The translations under genes were made by a program, and so were the position numbers. A model generated the notes under the pieces. It had not been told where the DNA came from. It made no database searches and saw only the letters and a list, made by a program, of their open reading frames with translations. Of a stretch of DNA of 64,000 nt, positions 1 to 11,985 are shown one piece after another. The DNA lies in NCBI RefSeq assembly GCF_022581195.2, contig NC_061467.1, forward strand, positions 10,416,001 to 10,480,000. Direction: 5' to 3'. This stretch comes from Helicoverpa zea (taxonomy: Eukaryota > Arthropoda > Insecta > Lepidoptera > Noctuidae). Within the stretch, counting starts at the first letter, position 1. Every line of letters begins with the position of its first letter.

Positions 1-392
1 GGGTAATAATGTGGAAGAGGGCCAATAACAAGTTTCCACTCATAACAATCAAAATGGGCATTTACAAAACGACGAAAAGTTTCAGTGTACATATCAAATT
101 ACAAATTTCTGCATACAGCTAAAATACAAATACAAACAACAAAAAACCATGATGACAATGTGTGAAATGCACAAAGATATAATTGTAAAAAGTTCCTATT
201 CAAAGAAACAGCAACACAAACTTTTCTTTAATTGACGGATACTGGTTGTAAACAAATCCAGATCTGTATCCAGACACGCTGCATTAAAAGTTCTGCACGC
301 TCGTAACATAATTTACGCAAGTTACTTACCTACGTAGGTATTTTTAATGGAAGCAACTTACAATCGTAAAGGAGTTATGTAATTGCAAGGTT

Positions 393-489
393 AGACCACT
401 AGAATCAAACTTATTTATATTTTTGATGTCCATATGTGCTTGTGAATGTCTTAATTAAATATTTAATTGACTTGACTTTGACTTTGATT
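393..489 (+). mobile_element. LINE 3' end with GACTTT tail
   Basis: CTAGAATCAAACTTATTTAT and GATGTCCATATGTGCTTGTG ending TTGACTTGACTTTGACTTTG; matches the end of the 25.8 kb copy. Confidence 0.55.
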
Positions 490-2877
490 CACCAAAAATG
501 CCTTCCTTGAATTTGATTCGTTCGGCGTGTTCAACGCAAATAAATGTAGGTTCACCATAATACAGTACTATCAAGAAACTTTTCAATTAGTGTCCAGAGC
601 GAATAAAGTCTACCCAAGATTAAGTCTGTAATCAGAGCAATTTAATCAACTGTAATCCCCATTCCGTTCGTTCGCTGTTACTTCATTTGTGCATAGAACC
701 TGTCTCCCCGACTATGTTAGGCAAGGAGCTATGTTAATACATGCTGGAGTTTTTTTTTTAATTTCAACTCTATTTTACAACAATTTTGTAAGTTTTAAAA
801 ATATAGTTGCGATTGTAAATGGCTGGAAATAAATAAAAATTGTTTAAGTAGTAAAACAAAGGACTTCAAAATTAAAAATGACAGAATTTTAGTTTTTACA
901 AACGGTTACTTATTTGTAAAAGAAAACTAACTTAAGTTAAAGCGATAAAAAGTTTTTGATTTATTTATCTTTTGGTGTACCTAAAATTAATATTGAAATT
1001 TAAAATAAAATAACCAACCTGTATATTTCATGTAGGTAACTAGAAAGTTACTCTACTCCGTTATTGTAATATTTCTAATGTTTTATGTTCCTTGACTAGA
1101 ATTGTAATGGCTTACAGCGCTATGTAAGGTTTAATATAGACTGAAAAATGCATGTGCGAAGCCTGTCGCTCTACTACATTATTAAAAATTAATATTTTAC
1201 AGAAACGGAGAAGAGTTATTTGTCTTTTTTGCTAGCTTTTTATCGCGGTTTTCCTAGCGTTCCGGGGGGACTTTACTCAGGAATAGACTAGCTTCTTAAC
1301 AGTGGTAGAATATTTTCAATCGGTTCTGTTGTTTCGGAGCGTTTAAGGCATAAACTTTTTACTTTTTTAGTGTATTAAAGTATATGTGGAATAGATATCT
1401 ACATATAGTACGGTTTTTCTAATCGTCTGTAACTGCCGACTTACTTTATATCAGTCACTAGATAAAAAGCGATGATGTCACAACTGGAACCTTTTGAAAG
1501 CGACTGCGTCCAAGGCCGCGGGCATGTTCGGAATCGCAGTTAAAGTCGCTAATTATTTAGGTAGCCAACACCGCCAAAAAGCTTCTCCAATCAGCGTGGT
1601 CCACTTCGCAATTACACGCACATTTATTTCGCCACTATTGGTCGCAATATTGTTCCCTTACCCCACTCTCCTCGAATAATGTAATACTTCAAAAATACAT
1701 CGCTGCATAGCTTCTTACTGTACGCATCTCTCTTTTATTTCTCGCCATATTTCACCTACACTCATCATCAAATCTAGCAATCAGGCCACACTAACTTTCA
1801 AGTACCGGCGCATCAATCCAGTACAAACATATAAAATGTCTGTCTGTTTAAAGGCAAATGAATGGATTTAAAAAATAATAAATATATTATCTATATTGTA
1901 TAAACCTAATACAGCACCTCTTTCTATTACAGAAACACGTTTATTAGCATACACGTGTAAAACAAATGAACATGTCCAGAATTAGCTTCGAGTCTGTCAC
2001 CTGTGACACGCTATTAGTTTAGCAGCCTTTATACAGGTCAGTGACCTCGAGTATTGCACGTTTTGGGGTGCATATACAAGTAAAAATGCAGTTTTTCGGA
2101 GGTAAAGGCTAAATATATTGAATACCTACTTATACTTATTATAAGTGTGGAAGTGTTTGTTACGCTTACAAGATAAAAAGGATGTATGATTTGAGACGCA
2201 TAAGGAGAGATGGACTAGGTACGTGTCATCTCCATAGAGGTCTTAATTCCCTCTATAAAATACTTATTATTTTGTATACTGTAAGTAAACGTATTGCTAA
2301 GAAAATTTATAAAAAGACAACAATGAAGAGTACAAAAATAGAACACAAAGGTTTTGCTTACTGGTACAAAAATCTCAATTTTACCTTGAAACGGGTAATT
2401 TTAGACATTACTTGGTACAAAATGAGTTAACGTAGGAATTTTAAGTGCAAAAAGACATACGTGGTTTGTTGTAATAATTCAAAATTACTCCATACAAAAT
2501 TAACACCAATACTGCAAAAATATTTTCGCAGCTCGTCTTTCTAATTAATGGTACCAGTCGAAAAGTTTATTTATAGTAGATTTTCTGAAAATAGAGTGGG
2601 TTCCCAATTACGAATACGAATACGGTGTGTTCACAAATGGATTTGATAAAATAACATCACCAATGAGATCGGGTTGCCACATGGAGAACAAAATGACTAG
2701 CGGAGGTGCCACTACGGAAAATCTCCTAAGTAGCGCGCCAAAATTCGGGTGTGCGGGGGACGAGGGACGTTACTGGTTTCGCCTTTTTGGACCCTAGAAT
2801 TTTTTGTAAAACCAAGAATCTTTGACAGATATTTCAAAGAACCCGAAAGCCTTGTTAGTTCACTAGTAAAGCCGGCT
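490..2877. other. No gene seen
   Basis: AT-rich DNA without a convincing coding frame. 1440-1680 is locally less AT-rich and carries a weak relative of the 45.1 kb inverted-repeat element. 2640-2780 (GGTGCCACTACGGAAAATCT, GCGCGCCAAAATTCGGG) looks like an uncharacterised repeat. Confidence 0.5.
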
Positions 2878-3024
2878 TTTCACTATGGGATATAATATAA
2901 TATACATTAATTACATCCTGAGATATTTCTCGCTGTGTTATATTATTTTTTCAAAATGTATGACGAGCGATAAAATATTATATCTCAGGATGTAATATAT
3001 ATTATGTTATATCCCATTATGAAA
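2878..3024. mobile_element. Foldback MITE, ~47-bp arms
   Basis: Left arm TTTCACTATGGGATATAATA...CATCCTGAGATAT and right arm ATATCTCAGGATGTAATATA...CCCATTATGAAA are reverse complements apart from a 4-bp indel and a few changes. Confidence 0.75.
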
Positions 3025-3595
3025 TAACTGATCGTCTTGGTCACGAGCACCGTACGTAATTGACCTAGAAGAAGGTGCCTGATCTACCTGCATTATGGGA
3101 TCTCCACTCATCTTTGCCTGCTCCGTGGGTTGGCAGCACGAATCAATTTGGTTCACAATAGCGTATCGAGCCGGTCGACAATATGGCTAAACATGAGAAT
3201 ATCGGCAAATGTTCAATATTTTGATTTTCGTCGCGGTTTGGATGTTATTTTTGATATTCTAAAAGCAACGGTTTAAATTGTTGATTTTTATTTCGAATGA
3301 GATTTTTGTGTAATAGGACCAATTATCTTTTACTCTATGAAATTGATATTGATATGAAGACCTCAAAATTGGTACTTTTATCACTTAGGAGCAAAATGGT
3401 GCTATTGTTACCAGTTAACTGGTAATTCAGGATATTTTGACAAGTCAAGGTCAGGTAAATTAATCTCGGATGTATCTTAACCTATAGAATTTCTCAGGAA
3501 CAAACTGGAGATTATATAAGTTACGATTAAAATTGGTTCTATAGCTATATGAAAAACACATGCAATTTAATATTGTATACTTACTGTGCTTAATG

Positions 3596-3888
3596 TTCGT
3601 GGTGGCCTAGTGGTTAATAGAACCAACCTCTCGAGTATGTGGGTGTGGGTTCGATTCCAGGTCAGGCCAGTACCAATGCAACTTTTCTAAGTTTGTATGT
3701 ACTTTCTAAGTATATCTTGGACACCAATGGCTGATAAAAAGGTGAAGGAAAACATCTTGAAGAAACCTGGACTATAGTCTGAAATCACCAACCCGCATTG
3801 AGCAAGCGTGGTGATTAATGCTCAATCCTTCTCCATGTGAGAGGAGGCCTGTGTCCAGCAGTGGGACGATAAAAAGGCTGTAACAGTA
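3596..3888 (+). mobile_element. tRNA-headed SINE, full length, 13-bp target duplication
   Basis: Begins with a tRNA-like region (TGGCCTAGTGG A-box, GGTTCGATTCC B-box) followed by a unique body ending near GTGTCCAGCAGTGGGACG and a short A/T tail. It is flanked by ACTGTGCTTAATG (3583-3595) and ACTGTGCTTGATG (3889-3901), a duplication with one mismatch. Other pieces of this family lie at about 10.70, 44.95 and 56.07 kb. Confidence 0.88.
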
Positions 3889-3901
3889 ACTGTGCTTGAT
3901 G

Positions 3902-4810
3902 GCTAGTGTTGAACGAATCTATCTATCGATACCTACAGTCGTAAACTACATTTAAAAAACGTCCCCTGCAAAGTCTTGTAAATGCACATTGAGCTATACT
4001 TTAACGTCCTGTCTTGAATGAATAACGATAGACAATTGACCCCACTTTAAGTCTCAATTCCTGCAGTTGGGCAAACATTAGTTTGTCTTACAAATGTTTG
4101 TGATCAAACCAAATGTTTGTGAAAGCGATTTGTGTTTGTATTGGCAAGAGTTGGAATGAAACAGTGAGCTGTGGTTACTGAGACTAGTAGAATTGATCTT
4201 TATTTGTTAAGTCTTTCAAAGTGTTGTACCTAAACTGGAAGGAATAAATACTTTATTCTCATTTCACGAAGAGGGGACTACACTGCGCACCGGGAAAAAG
4301 TAACTTCTAGGCTGCCTCAAAAAATGACCTGTCTTTTACAAGAAAATTGAGAATTTTACAAATTGGTCCAGTAGTTCTCGAGATAAGCGCGTTCAAGCAA
4401 GCCAAACCACAAACACTTTATTTATAACTATAGATTGGTTACTAGAGAAGTTCAAATAAAAAGTAATTAATATAGTATATCAGTAATCAATACTCAAATG
4501 AAACAGTTTTATAAGGAATAACCACTTTTCAATTAAATTAAATGTGAGATTTTTTCATAGATTTTATCTTTAAACAAAAATACTACCAAATTCAGAATCT
4601 TAATTAATTAAAAAACTCAGCTTGACGCATCCCAGCTTCGAAATACAGATTTATTCAGTTTTGATATTTGTTAATTAAGAAAGTTTGAAGTTCATGAAAT
4701 ATTTTAAATTATTTTCCTTTTCTGTGTACCTTAATCAACTTCGTGGTAAGGCTAAACTTTTGAGACGGACAGACATATGTATAATGCAAGCTCTTTTACA
4801 CTTAGAGTAG
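3902..4810. other. No gene; weak Helitron-like debris
   Basis: 4260-4440 has TTGGTCCAGTAGTTCTCGAG and AGCGCGTTCAAGCAAGCC, phrases common in decayed lepidopteran Helitrons. The rest is AT-rich and unremarkable. Confidence 0.4.
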
Positions 4811-5197
4811 CACACTGCACACTTTTAGTCGGCCGATAGTTTGGGCTCATAAATTAGTAGGTATGAAGATGAATGGTAGTACGCACATTACAAAGATCAG
4901 GTATTTAGTCGGTATCAGACCGACTGAGAACTTTGATTGGTTTCTATATTTTTTAAGGCTATTCTGACCTATAGATAGACGTGTTACTGGGGAGTTTGTT
5001 GCGCCACTTCTTCTTCCCAGCAAAAACACATAGAAATTGTGAAGGGTGGATGTTTCGGGGGCTATCTTTTGTACATTTTCGACGTTCAAAAAGTGCTTTT
5101 TTGCAGCCAAGTTTGAATAAATGATTTTTGGATTTTGATAAAAAATAACTACGACCGTCGGCCACCTGTCAGCCGACTGTTTAGTCTGCAGTCTGTG
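4811..5197 (+). mobile_element. TIR element (MITE) interrupted by a LINE tail
   Basis: The left terminus CACACTGCACACTTTTAGTC and the right terminus (reverse complement CACAGACTGCAGACTAAACA) are inverted relatives, and both run into GTCGGC. The interior matches the 55.5 kb copy (GGCTCATAAATTAGTAGGTA, GATGAATGGTAGTACGCACA). Positions about 4961-5143 are a jockey-type LINE 3' end inserted into it. Confidence 0.7.
4961..5143 (+). mobile_element. Jockey-type LINE 3' end
   Basis: 3' region with GGGGAGTTTGTTGCGCCACT, CCCAGCAAAAACACATAG and GCAGCCAAGTTTGAATAAAT, and a GATTTTGGATTTTGAT tail. Related tails lie at 16.0, 36.3, 43.35 and 60.2 kb. The tail AATAAATGATTTTTGATTTT is typical of lepidopteran jockey-like elements. 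No ORF. Confidence 0.65.
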
Positions 5198-5199
5198 GG

Positions 5200-7281
5200 T
5201 ACACTTAAATTGTTTATACGTTGCAAGTTTTGACTGTTTGTGGCGACGTCCATTAACTTTGCCATTGTTTGTTACAAACGGGGCTTAATTTGAAAATATA
5301 CGAATGGTAATGGAGTGAGCGCGATGTCGCAACGTTGTTTGAATTGTGTTGTGATGACCAAAAAGTTTCGGGTTTGCATAAATGTAATGCTCCGTCGCAC
5401 GTTGTAATACTTTTATTTCTGACAGTTCTTGGTCATTATTTTCAAAGATTTTTGTACATTTTAATCTGCCTAACTCATTTTTGTGAATTTATTAAAGCTG
5501 TCATGTGGAAACTACTTCCTTTATCTGGATAGCAATAAAAGTATCCTATGTTCGTCTCCAGATTCTGAGGTCACCACCAATTTTTTGCCAAATTGGTTCA
5601 GCTGTTCTTGAGTTACAAAATTGTGTAAAGAACACGTCTTTCTTAAATTCTATTACACTTTTAAAAACAAAATGATCCCACTTTAAATTCAAGCCATTTA
5701 ATTCTAACACATTCGCCTTCAATTTAAACCATTTTATCGGCCCACAAAAGACGCTGGTATCAATAGTAATAAAAGTAATAATTTAAACTGAACAATATAG
5801 TGGAAACATCTTTATATATCCCTGGCACGTAGAATCTTTATAGGTTTTACACAGTTGCCGTTAAACACCAGTTTGGCTCCAGAAAGTCGTTTGGCCGGTT
5901 AACAAGTAAAAAATATAGGCAAAGACTGGAAAATAATGTTGTTAAAATTTAGTGTAATGACGTGAAATATAGGTGCTGTAGGAAAAAAGTATGGAGTTAT
6001 CATGGCAATAGTTTTGAAAGAACATCATAAAGAAATATTAATTCTTACCTTCTACTCGTACTTTAACACTTGTAATCGTGTTTCGAGCATGCTTTAAACA
6101 GCATGTAAAATAAGCTGTATTTTTCAGGTAAATTAACACTAAAACTTTATCAAAGGGAGTCGTTTTACCCAGTCTCTGAGTTATGGACTTCAGGAATACA
6201 TTCCTTCTGTAGATTTTGTATCATCGTGAAAAGGCTATGCAGAAGATGATTTGTTTAAGCTCTGCTGCAGATATGTGTAACCCCTTTGGTAAACAGTAAG
6301 CCGTTTTGCAAAACCCTTTATATGTGGGTTGCAAGCATTCAATGCTTGCTAGCTTTGCAGATTTCCATTTGGCAAGGTTATTCGCTTTTCAACAGGTCAC
6401 TAGGTATAGGCTCTCGTCAACTAACAGATAATCCATGGTATATTCTTTAGACGCTGCTAGCATATAATCCTTTGGGTAATAAATTTGTACAAGTCCAGGC
6501 AAATACAAATGTGTCTTTTCTAATTTATAATATTGTACTTTCTAAATGTTATCATGGTCCATTTAGTTATTAATTAATTTTGGGTTTTGGTGGGTGGTTT
6601 ATTTAGCGTGTCTGCTTCTAAACTATATTCCGTATGTTTCTAACAAAACTTTTAATCAATTCAGCGGCCTGCTCTAAGCCCTAGATTAGTGCATATATTA
6701 CTTTGCACGTTCAAACTCCCACATATCTAGATTGAGGTTTTAAAGCGATTTTTTATTGGATTGATAAAGTGGAATGCGAGCGTGTCTAACCATACATTAA
6801 TTAGTGATCCATAAATTAGTAATCTATTATCAAGAGCCCGTTTTTCTTGCTGTTGGTTGAATGATTGAACTTTAAGCAGATGAAAGTTAAAAAAAAGTTA
6901 TTTAATCGAAGTAGGCTGAAAATCAGGCCTTTTTGAAGGTCAAAATAAAAGACAGTCCTTAAAATACCCGTTCTTTATCACTTCCTATATGTTTTTGCTA
7001 GGCGGAAGAAGTGGAAGAACAAACTCCCCAGCAATACAATTTTGTCTGTATGTAAGTATGGATTTATCAATAAACTGTGACTCATACCAGTGAAACCGCA
7101 TGATAATGTGTGCAGTCATTTTTTATTTTACCGCGAACAGATAGACAAACACGGTGGTTTTTTTTTATGTCGTAGTAGTGATGATAATATATGCCTACCG
7201 TCATTACCATGACAGAGAGCAATTGCCAATGTATTCCTAAAGGGACTGGCAGAAATAAAAATCAAACAGGTTCACATAACA
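5200..7281. other. No gene seen
   Basis: AT-rich. 7005-7050 carries an antisense scrap of the jockey-type tail (GGAAGAAGTGGAAGAACAAA). Short ORFs have no recognisable motif. Confidence 0.5.
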
Positions 7282-7456
7282 TCTATATATATAAAAATGA
7301 AACCCGCTTTCCATTGTCACGACATAACATGAAAACGGCTTGACTGATTTGGCTGAAAATTAGAGGGGAGGTAACTTAGACCCGGGAGAAGGTTTTAGGA
7401 TAGTTTTTGTCACCTTCCGGCTACGGGACGCGGGTAAAATCGCGGGCGAAAGCTAG
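7282..7456 (+). mobile_element. Non-autonomous Helitron relic with TC...CTAG ends
   Basis: Starts TCTATATATATAAAAATGAA after an A (7281) and ends GGGCGAAAGCTAG before a T (7457), the A|T insertion expected for Helitrons. Interior phrases ACGGCTTGACTGATTTGGCT and GGGACGCGGGTAAAATCGCG are typical of the lepidopteran family. The 3' hairpin CGCGG..CCGCG is mutated. No coding part. Confidence 0.75.
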
Positions 7457-8204
7457 TTTAGAATAAAAACAGAGGAATATAAATATCAAGGAATATGTAA
7501 ATGTAGACAGATCAAATATTGAAACCATCTTGTTAGATCTATTTCAATATTTTGTAACTGAATGGTTCACGATTCACATTATTGAACCGCAGTTACATTG
7601 AATTCTTTAGAATGGTAAGTAATAAAATACGAAAGTGCGTTCGTTTGTTTTTATTTAGTCCATGAAAACAAACTTGGAGGCAAAATGTAGTCTGCATTTT
7701 CACAAATAAACAAAAGTGTCTGTTTGTAATAGTAAAATAACACCTATCTAAATATAAGTCTACACGGTAGAAATGACAAAACATTTTTTTTGTCCCTCAG
7801 TTTGCCTTGAATAATCTCTTACATGGCTAGACCAATTTTGATGGGACTTTCAGCTAACATATAGGTTACTTCGACTACTTTTTATCCTGATGCGAGAGTC
7901 TCTTTTTAATCAGGAGAAACCACGGGGAACAGTTAGTAGCATATAAAATTGTCCCGGGAGTATTTCTCAAGTATTGAAAAGAAAGTAAGTACTTGGTGAA
8001 TTTAAAAACTTCCAATACCCAATGGATTATTATATTTAAAATATATTTTGCAAGTTCAGCTCCGAGTTTCAGTAACTTCGAGTCCAAGTTTTGAAATTCT
8101 TTTTGAATAAAGTTTTTGAGTGCATAGAGTGTATTTTTATTTAAGTTTGATTTGGTCCGTCTTTGCTGATTGCATTTTGTGTGCTATTTTAATAATTTTA
8201 AAGG

Positions 8205-8430
8205 GCTAGACTGGTGATGTCTTACAGGGTTGGGTTCGTCTACTGCTGTGTCTTGGTCTTGGGATCAAGTCCCAGGTCGGGTTGAAATCACTATACGGAT
8301 TTTAAGAAACTTTTACAGCAGCCCGGATTTTGGAAGTTATTGATTGATTCATCTGTGCATCGGAGTGCACGTAAATTTTGGTCCTGTGCCTGATCGATTG
8401 ATTGTTCCATCAAGCTATGAGAATGAGGAT
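8205..8430 (+). mobile_element. Diverged tRNA-derived SINE (family of 59.9 kb)
   Basis: Recognised from TCTTGGGATCAAGTCCCAGG (B-box region), TACAGCAGCCCGGATTTTGG and GTGCATCGGAGTGCACGTAA. The 3' third is missing or decayed. Confidence 0.65.
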
Positions 8431-8467
8431 TTAGAAAGTGCTGTTTCGATTGAGAAACATCATCTCC

Positions 8468-8640
8468 CGAGCCTTTTCCCAACTATGTGGTAGTCGGCTT
8501 CCAGCCCAACCGGATGCAACTGAGTACCAGTGCTTTACAAGGAGGGACTGCCTAGCTAACCTCCTAAACCCAGCTACCTGGGAAAACAACATCGACTTAT
8601 TGGCTTCTGACTACCCGTAATGACTGTGAAAGATGTTATA
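8468..8640 (-). mobile_element. SINE fragment (family of 37.7 kb)
   Basis: The minus strand matches the body and 3' end of the 37.7 kb family (ACTGGTACTCAGTTGCATCC, then CCGACTACCACATAGTTGGG). The short ORF across it on the plus strand is a shadow. Confidence 0.65.
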
Positions 8641-9584
8641 TATCGTGTTGATTAAGGGGCTGACAGCACCCAAAGCAAAATACGTACGAGAGAGAAAGAG
8701 AGAGAAGCCTGTTGACGCGACGTGCGTAACGTTCGTAACATACACAGAAATGAATAGGTTTAAAATGAGTTGAGTAGTCAAAAATAAAAATTAACCATGT
8801 TCTGCAGTATGATTCTATAAGACTTCAATCTAAACTTCGCATCTGAATCCGCCGTGAGTTACTACACTAGCGCTACTCTTGCGAGCGTGTTTGCGAGTTG
8901 AACTAAATTAAACTCGAGATTTTGACAGATAAAGTATGAGATGACTTTTAAAACGTTTTGAACTGAATGTAAAGTGAGAGTTGTCTGAATTTTATAGAAT
9001 CGACGTACTGTATTTACATATGGTAAATAAAATAATATAATACAGATATTTTTGTTGGAAGATCATTTTAAGTGGTAAGTCTACAATTTTTTTTTGTATC
9101 GAGAAAACTTTTCGAGAACGTGTTTTGAAATTAACAGGGTTCTCAGAAATATGTTCAAGATTAATATATATTTTAAATTGTTTGAGGCAAGCCAATTTTT
9201 GCTGTCAGCGCCTTAAGACACAATTGAGAAATCTCCGTCGTCGAAGTCGTTTAAAAATATGCAATCATTTGTCAATTGAGGATAACACGCGCACGTGATT
9301 AAGTGAACAGCTTAACCGATCAAACCAAATTGGTGTGATGGAATTATGTAGATATTAACCAGCCATTTCAGGCCGCTTCAGCAATTAGTACCTGCCATCT
9401 AACAGTCTACATTGTCAAGCCAATTAATTGTATATACAGACCCACTGCTTTACTAATTGTGTTATGGTTTAAGTTGACCGATTATATAAACGGCAGTGTC
9501 TTAAAGCGACTATTTATTTACGAAGAATCTTTACGTTCATTTTCAAAGAACACATTGGTTTAAGAAAAATAGTATATAGCATCA

Positions 9585-9720
9585 TCATCATCGTCATCCT
9601 CCTGCCCTTATCCCAATTTCATTTGGGGTCGGCGCAGCATGTTTTCTCCTTTCATACTATCTTCTATCTGCAGTCATCTCACAAGGAACATTCTTTCTTA
9701 CTCCACACAATCCATCCATC
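9585..9720 (-). mobile_element. Retroposon 3' fragment with (ATC)n tail
   Basis: Plus strand starts ATCATCATCATCGTCATCCT and continues CCCTTATCCCAATTTCATTT and GGGGTCGGCGCAGCATG, a block I recall as a common lepidopteran LINE/SINE 3' region read in reverse. It sits directly before the inverted repeat at 9.77 kb. Confidence 0.5.
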
Positions 9721-9770
9721 ATTTCTGTGGTCTTCCTCTTCCACTATATCCGTAAAAACAGTACATAACA

Positions 9771-9876
9771 TGCTAGGCTACTTCTGTTATATTAACTACA
9801 TAATATGTAGTTAATACGTAGTTAATATAACAGAATACTACATAATATGTAGTTAATATAACAGAAGTAGCCTAGC
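9771..9876. mobile_element. Foldback element with 40-bp arms
   Basis: TGCTAGGCTACTTCTGTTAT...ATGTAG (9771-9810) is inverted at 9837-9876 with essentially one mismatch. The centre repeats the TAGTTAATATAACAGAA motif again, so the hairpin has nested stems. Confidence 0.75.
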
Positions 9877-10696
9877 AAGAACTCTACTTAACATTAAAAA
9901 TGTGATAGTTTGTGGGTTCGGTTGTTTCTTTCTCAATCATTCTATAATGGCTTAGTCGTTACCCGATAGTCGCTCCCTATACATGAAGACATACATAAGA
10001 ATAAGTACCACATGTGTACTAAAAAATATTCACTTACAATATTTTAGTATAAAATAAAGTCCGATTTAATCCATTTCGTAGAAACTTGCCATCGTTTTCA
10101 AACTGGTTGACGACTAAAAATTCAATTCTCCAGAATTTCCCTTCAATTTAATTTTCTTTCCTTCAATACAATGCAAAACATCGACGTTCTAAAGAATTTG
10201 CATTAAAATTTTCAAAATGTCCTCTGAAATTGCATCCAGACCCGGAGAGCAGCGGTGCTCAACATTTCTTTTATTGTAATAAGACTTTGATAACAGGAAG
10301 ACATTTGTAATGCTTTGTGAAAATAAAACCGCGGTTTTAAATATAGAATTCTTCCTACAATTATAGCAGATCAGATGCTTTAAAATAAATTGGTGCAGAA
10401 TTACTTGTGATCTTTTCATGCAAAACTATTAAACTAGTTTCCGATGTTTCACACATAACTTTTATTTTTACATACAATGCATAGTTGGAAAGAACTTATT
10501 AAATGTCTTGGCGCAACTTTTGAAAAGAAGTGATTTAAAACGTCCACAAAATGATGATTTTCGTGTCATTCATATTAGATTTTCTAGTATATCCGATGAA
10601 GATGTCAAGTAGTGATCAAATAACAGTTGGACCATGAATATTACCATATAGATGCATTAACATCGAGTTTCATATTTAAATATTACTCATTATTTC

Positions 10697-10785
10697 ACAG
10701 TCGTAGTGCCTTAGTAGGTAATAATGAACCAGCCTCTCAAGAATGAATGCGTGTGTTCGATTCCAGGTCATGAAAGTCTGTCAAA
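10697..10785 (+). mobile_element. SINE head fragment (same family as 3.6 kb)
   Basis: tRNA-like head with GTGCCTTAGTAGG and GTTCGATTCCAGGTCA, matching the first ~80 bp of the SINE at 3.6 kb. The body is missing. Confidence 0.6.
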
Positions 10786-11164
10786 TGTCCAGCACAAAGT
10801 TTGAGCACCACTGTCCTACAGACGCAACAATATCAAGTTGCACGTTTTAATTCGAATCGTCACAAAGCGTCGCGTCGGTCGGGTTTCGTATTGTCGACTG
10901 CAATACTACTCCGAACTTCACGCTTATATTGCGTTGGCTAAGTAGACGTATTAAATCCCTGCTTTATTGTTTTCTGTAATCTGTGGTGGATAATGTAGCC
11001 CGGTCAAATTAGACATTTGAAATAACAAAAATTCCCAGAAAGCTGTTCCAACAGTTTTCTCCTAAATGTTAACATTCCTGAGATATCTCGATTCAAAGAG
11101 TCACACTACACATGATATGCACATATAAGCAACGTATATACGAAGGCTTTGAGTGTCAGACTCT

Positions 11165-11765
11165 TACTGACTAAAAACCGTCGTGTTCCGTCGTAAGCCT
11201 TTTATGTACCAGGCCCGCGGTAACTCTTTCGAACAATCCCGCAGCCCCGACAGGCCTTGGCCCTGCTGGGCCCCGCTGGGGCTGCTGACATGTCTTTGAG
11301 GAGCGCGTGGAACAACGCGCCACCGACACGGGTTTTTGTCTATTAACTAGACATGAGCGATGAGCCATCCGAACTCACCGCACAGAGACCCACGCCTACG
11401 GTGGCCGGGAGTCGTCTCGCGACACCCGGAGCCCTTGGTGTCTACCAGGTCCAGCGCGGCGGCCGGGATGAGAGGTGCAAACTCTTTGTCGTTCCTCCTC
11501 CTCCTTCTCGGACGCGAGAAGTCGCCGCCGCCTAAAGCCACGACGAGAACCCGACGGTGCTCTTTCCACACAGGGCACACCTGGACTGTGTGGTCCACCA
11601 TGCCCTTGGGGCTGTCCGCACAGTGGTGACACCCGGGCGCCTCCTCACGACCGATTCGATACAGATACCTTCCGAAACAAACGTTTCCGGTGAGCCGCCA
11701 TGACTCCTCCCGAGCCACTCCTCAAAGAGGGGACTTACGGCCACTATGGTGGCGTGCCCTAATTT
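11165..11765 (-). mobile_element. R1-clade LINE remnant (C-terminal ORF2 and 3' end)
   Basis: The minus-strand frame from about 11718 contains LTGNVCFGRYLYRIGREEAP followed by GCHHCADSPKGMVDHTVQVC and PVWKEHRR. This is the CCHC-like C-terminal domain with the downstream HT..CP.W pattern of R1/TRAS-type LINE ORF2 proteins. Frame shifts between overlapping frames show it is decayed. The 3' part (about 11340-11170) resembles the R1-type 3' segments at 29.1 and 53.9 kb, with a CCGCGG block near a run derived from TGTTCGAAAGAGTTACCGCG. The RT and endonuclease domains are absent (5' truncated). Confidence 0.75.
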
Positions 11766-11879
11766 ACAAGGATATTTTAGAAGTTAGGAGTTTACAGTTT
11801 AACTTTCAGTTGCATTGTATAATTTTGTCAGCTTACTATTGTTAAGTAATAGACTGTTTGTGAAAATATTACTTTTTAA

Positions 11880-11985
11880 AAGAGTGTCTATGGAGTTTCT
11901 TGCCGGTTCTTCTCCATGAGACCAACTTTTTGTTTCATAGGAGCCTGCAAAGGCCTTTTGAAATAAAAGGATTTTGATTTTGATT
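11880..11985 (+). mobile_element. LINE 3' end with GATTTT tail
   Basis: GTCTATGGAGTTTCTTGCCG, TTCTTCTCCATGAGACC and GGAGCCTGCAAAGGCCTTTT, ending AAATAAAAGGATTTTGATTT. Related tails lie at 0.4, 25.8 and 30.43 kb. Confidence 0.6.

Noticed and set aside
11347..11744. Host gene from the overlapping ORFs at 11.35-11.74 kb
   Set aside because: The residues match an R1-clade LINE C-terminus with frame breaks; ORFs in the other frames are shadows.
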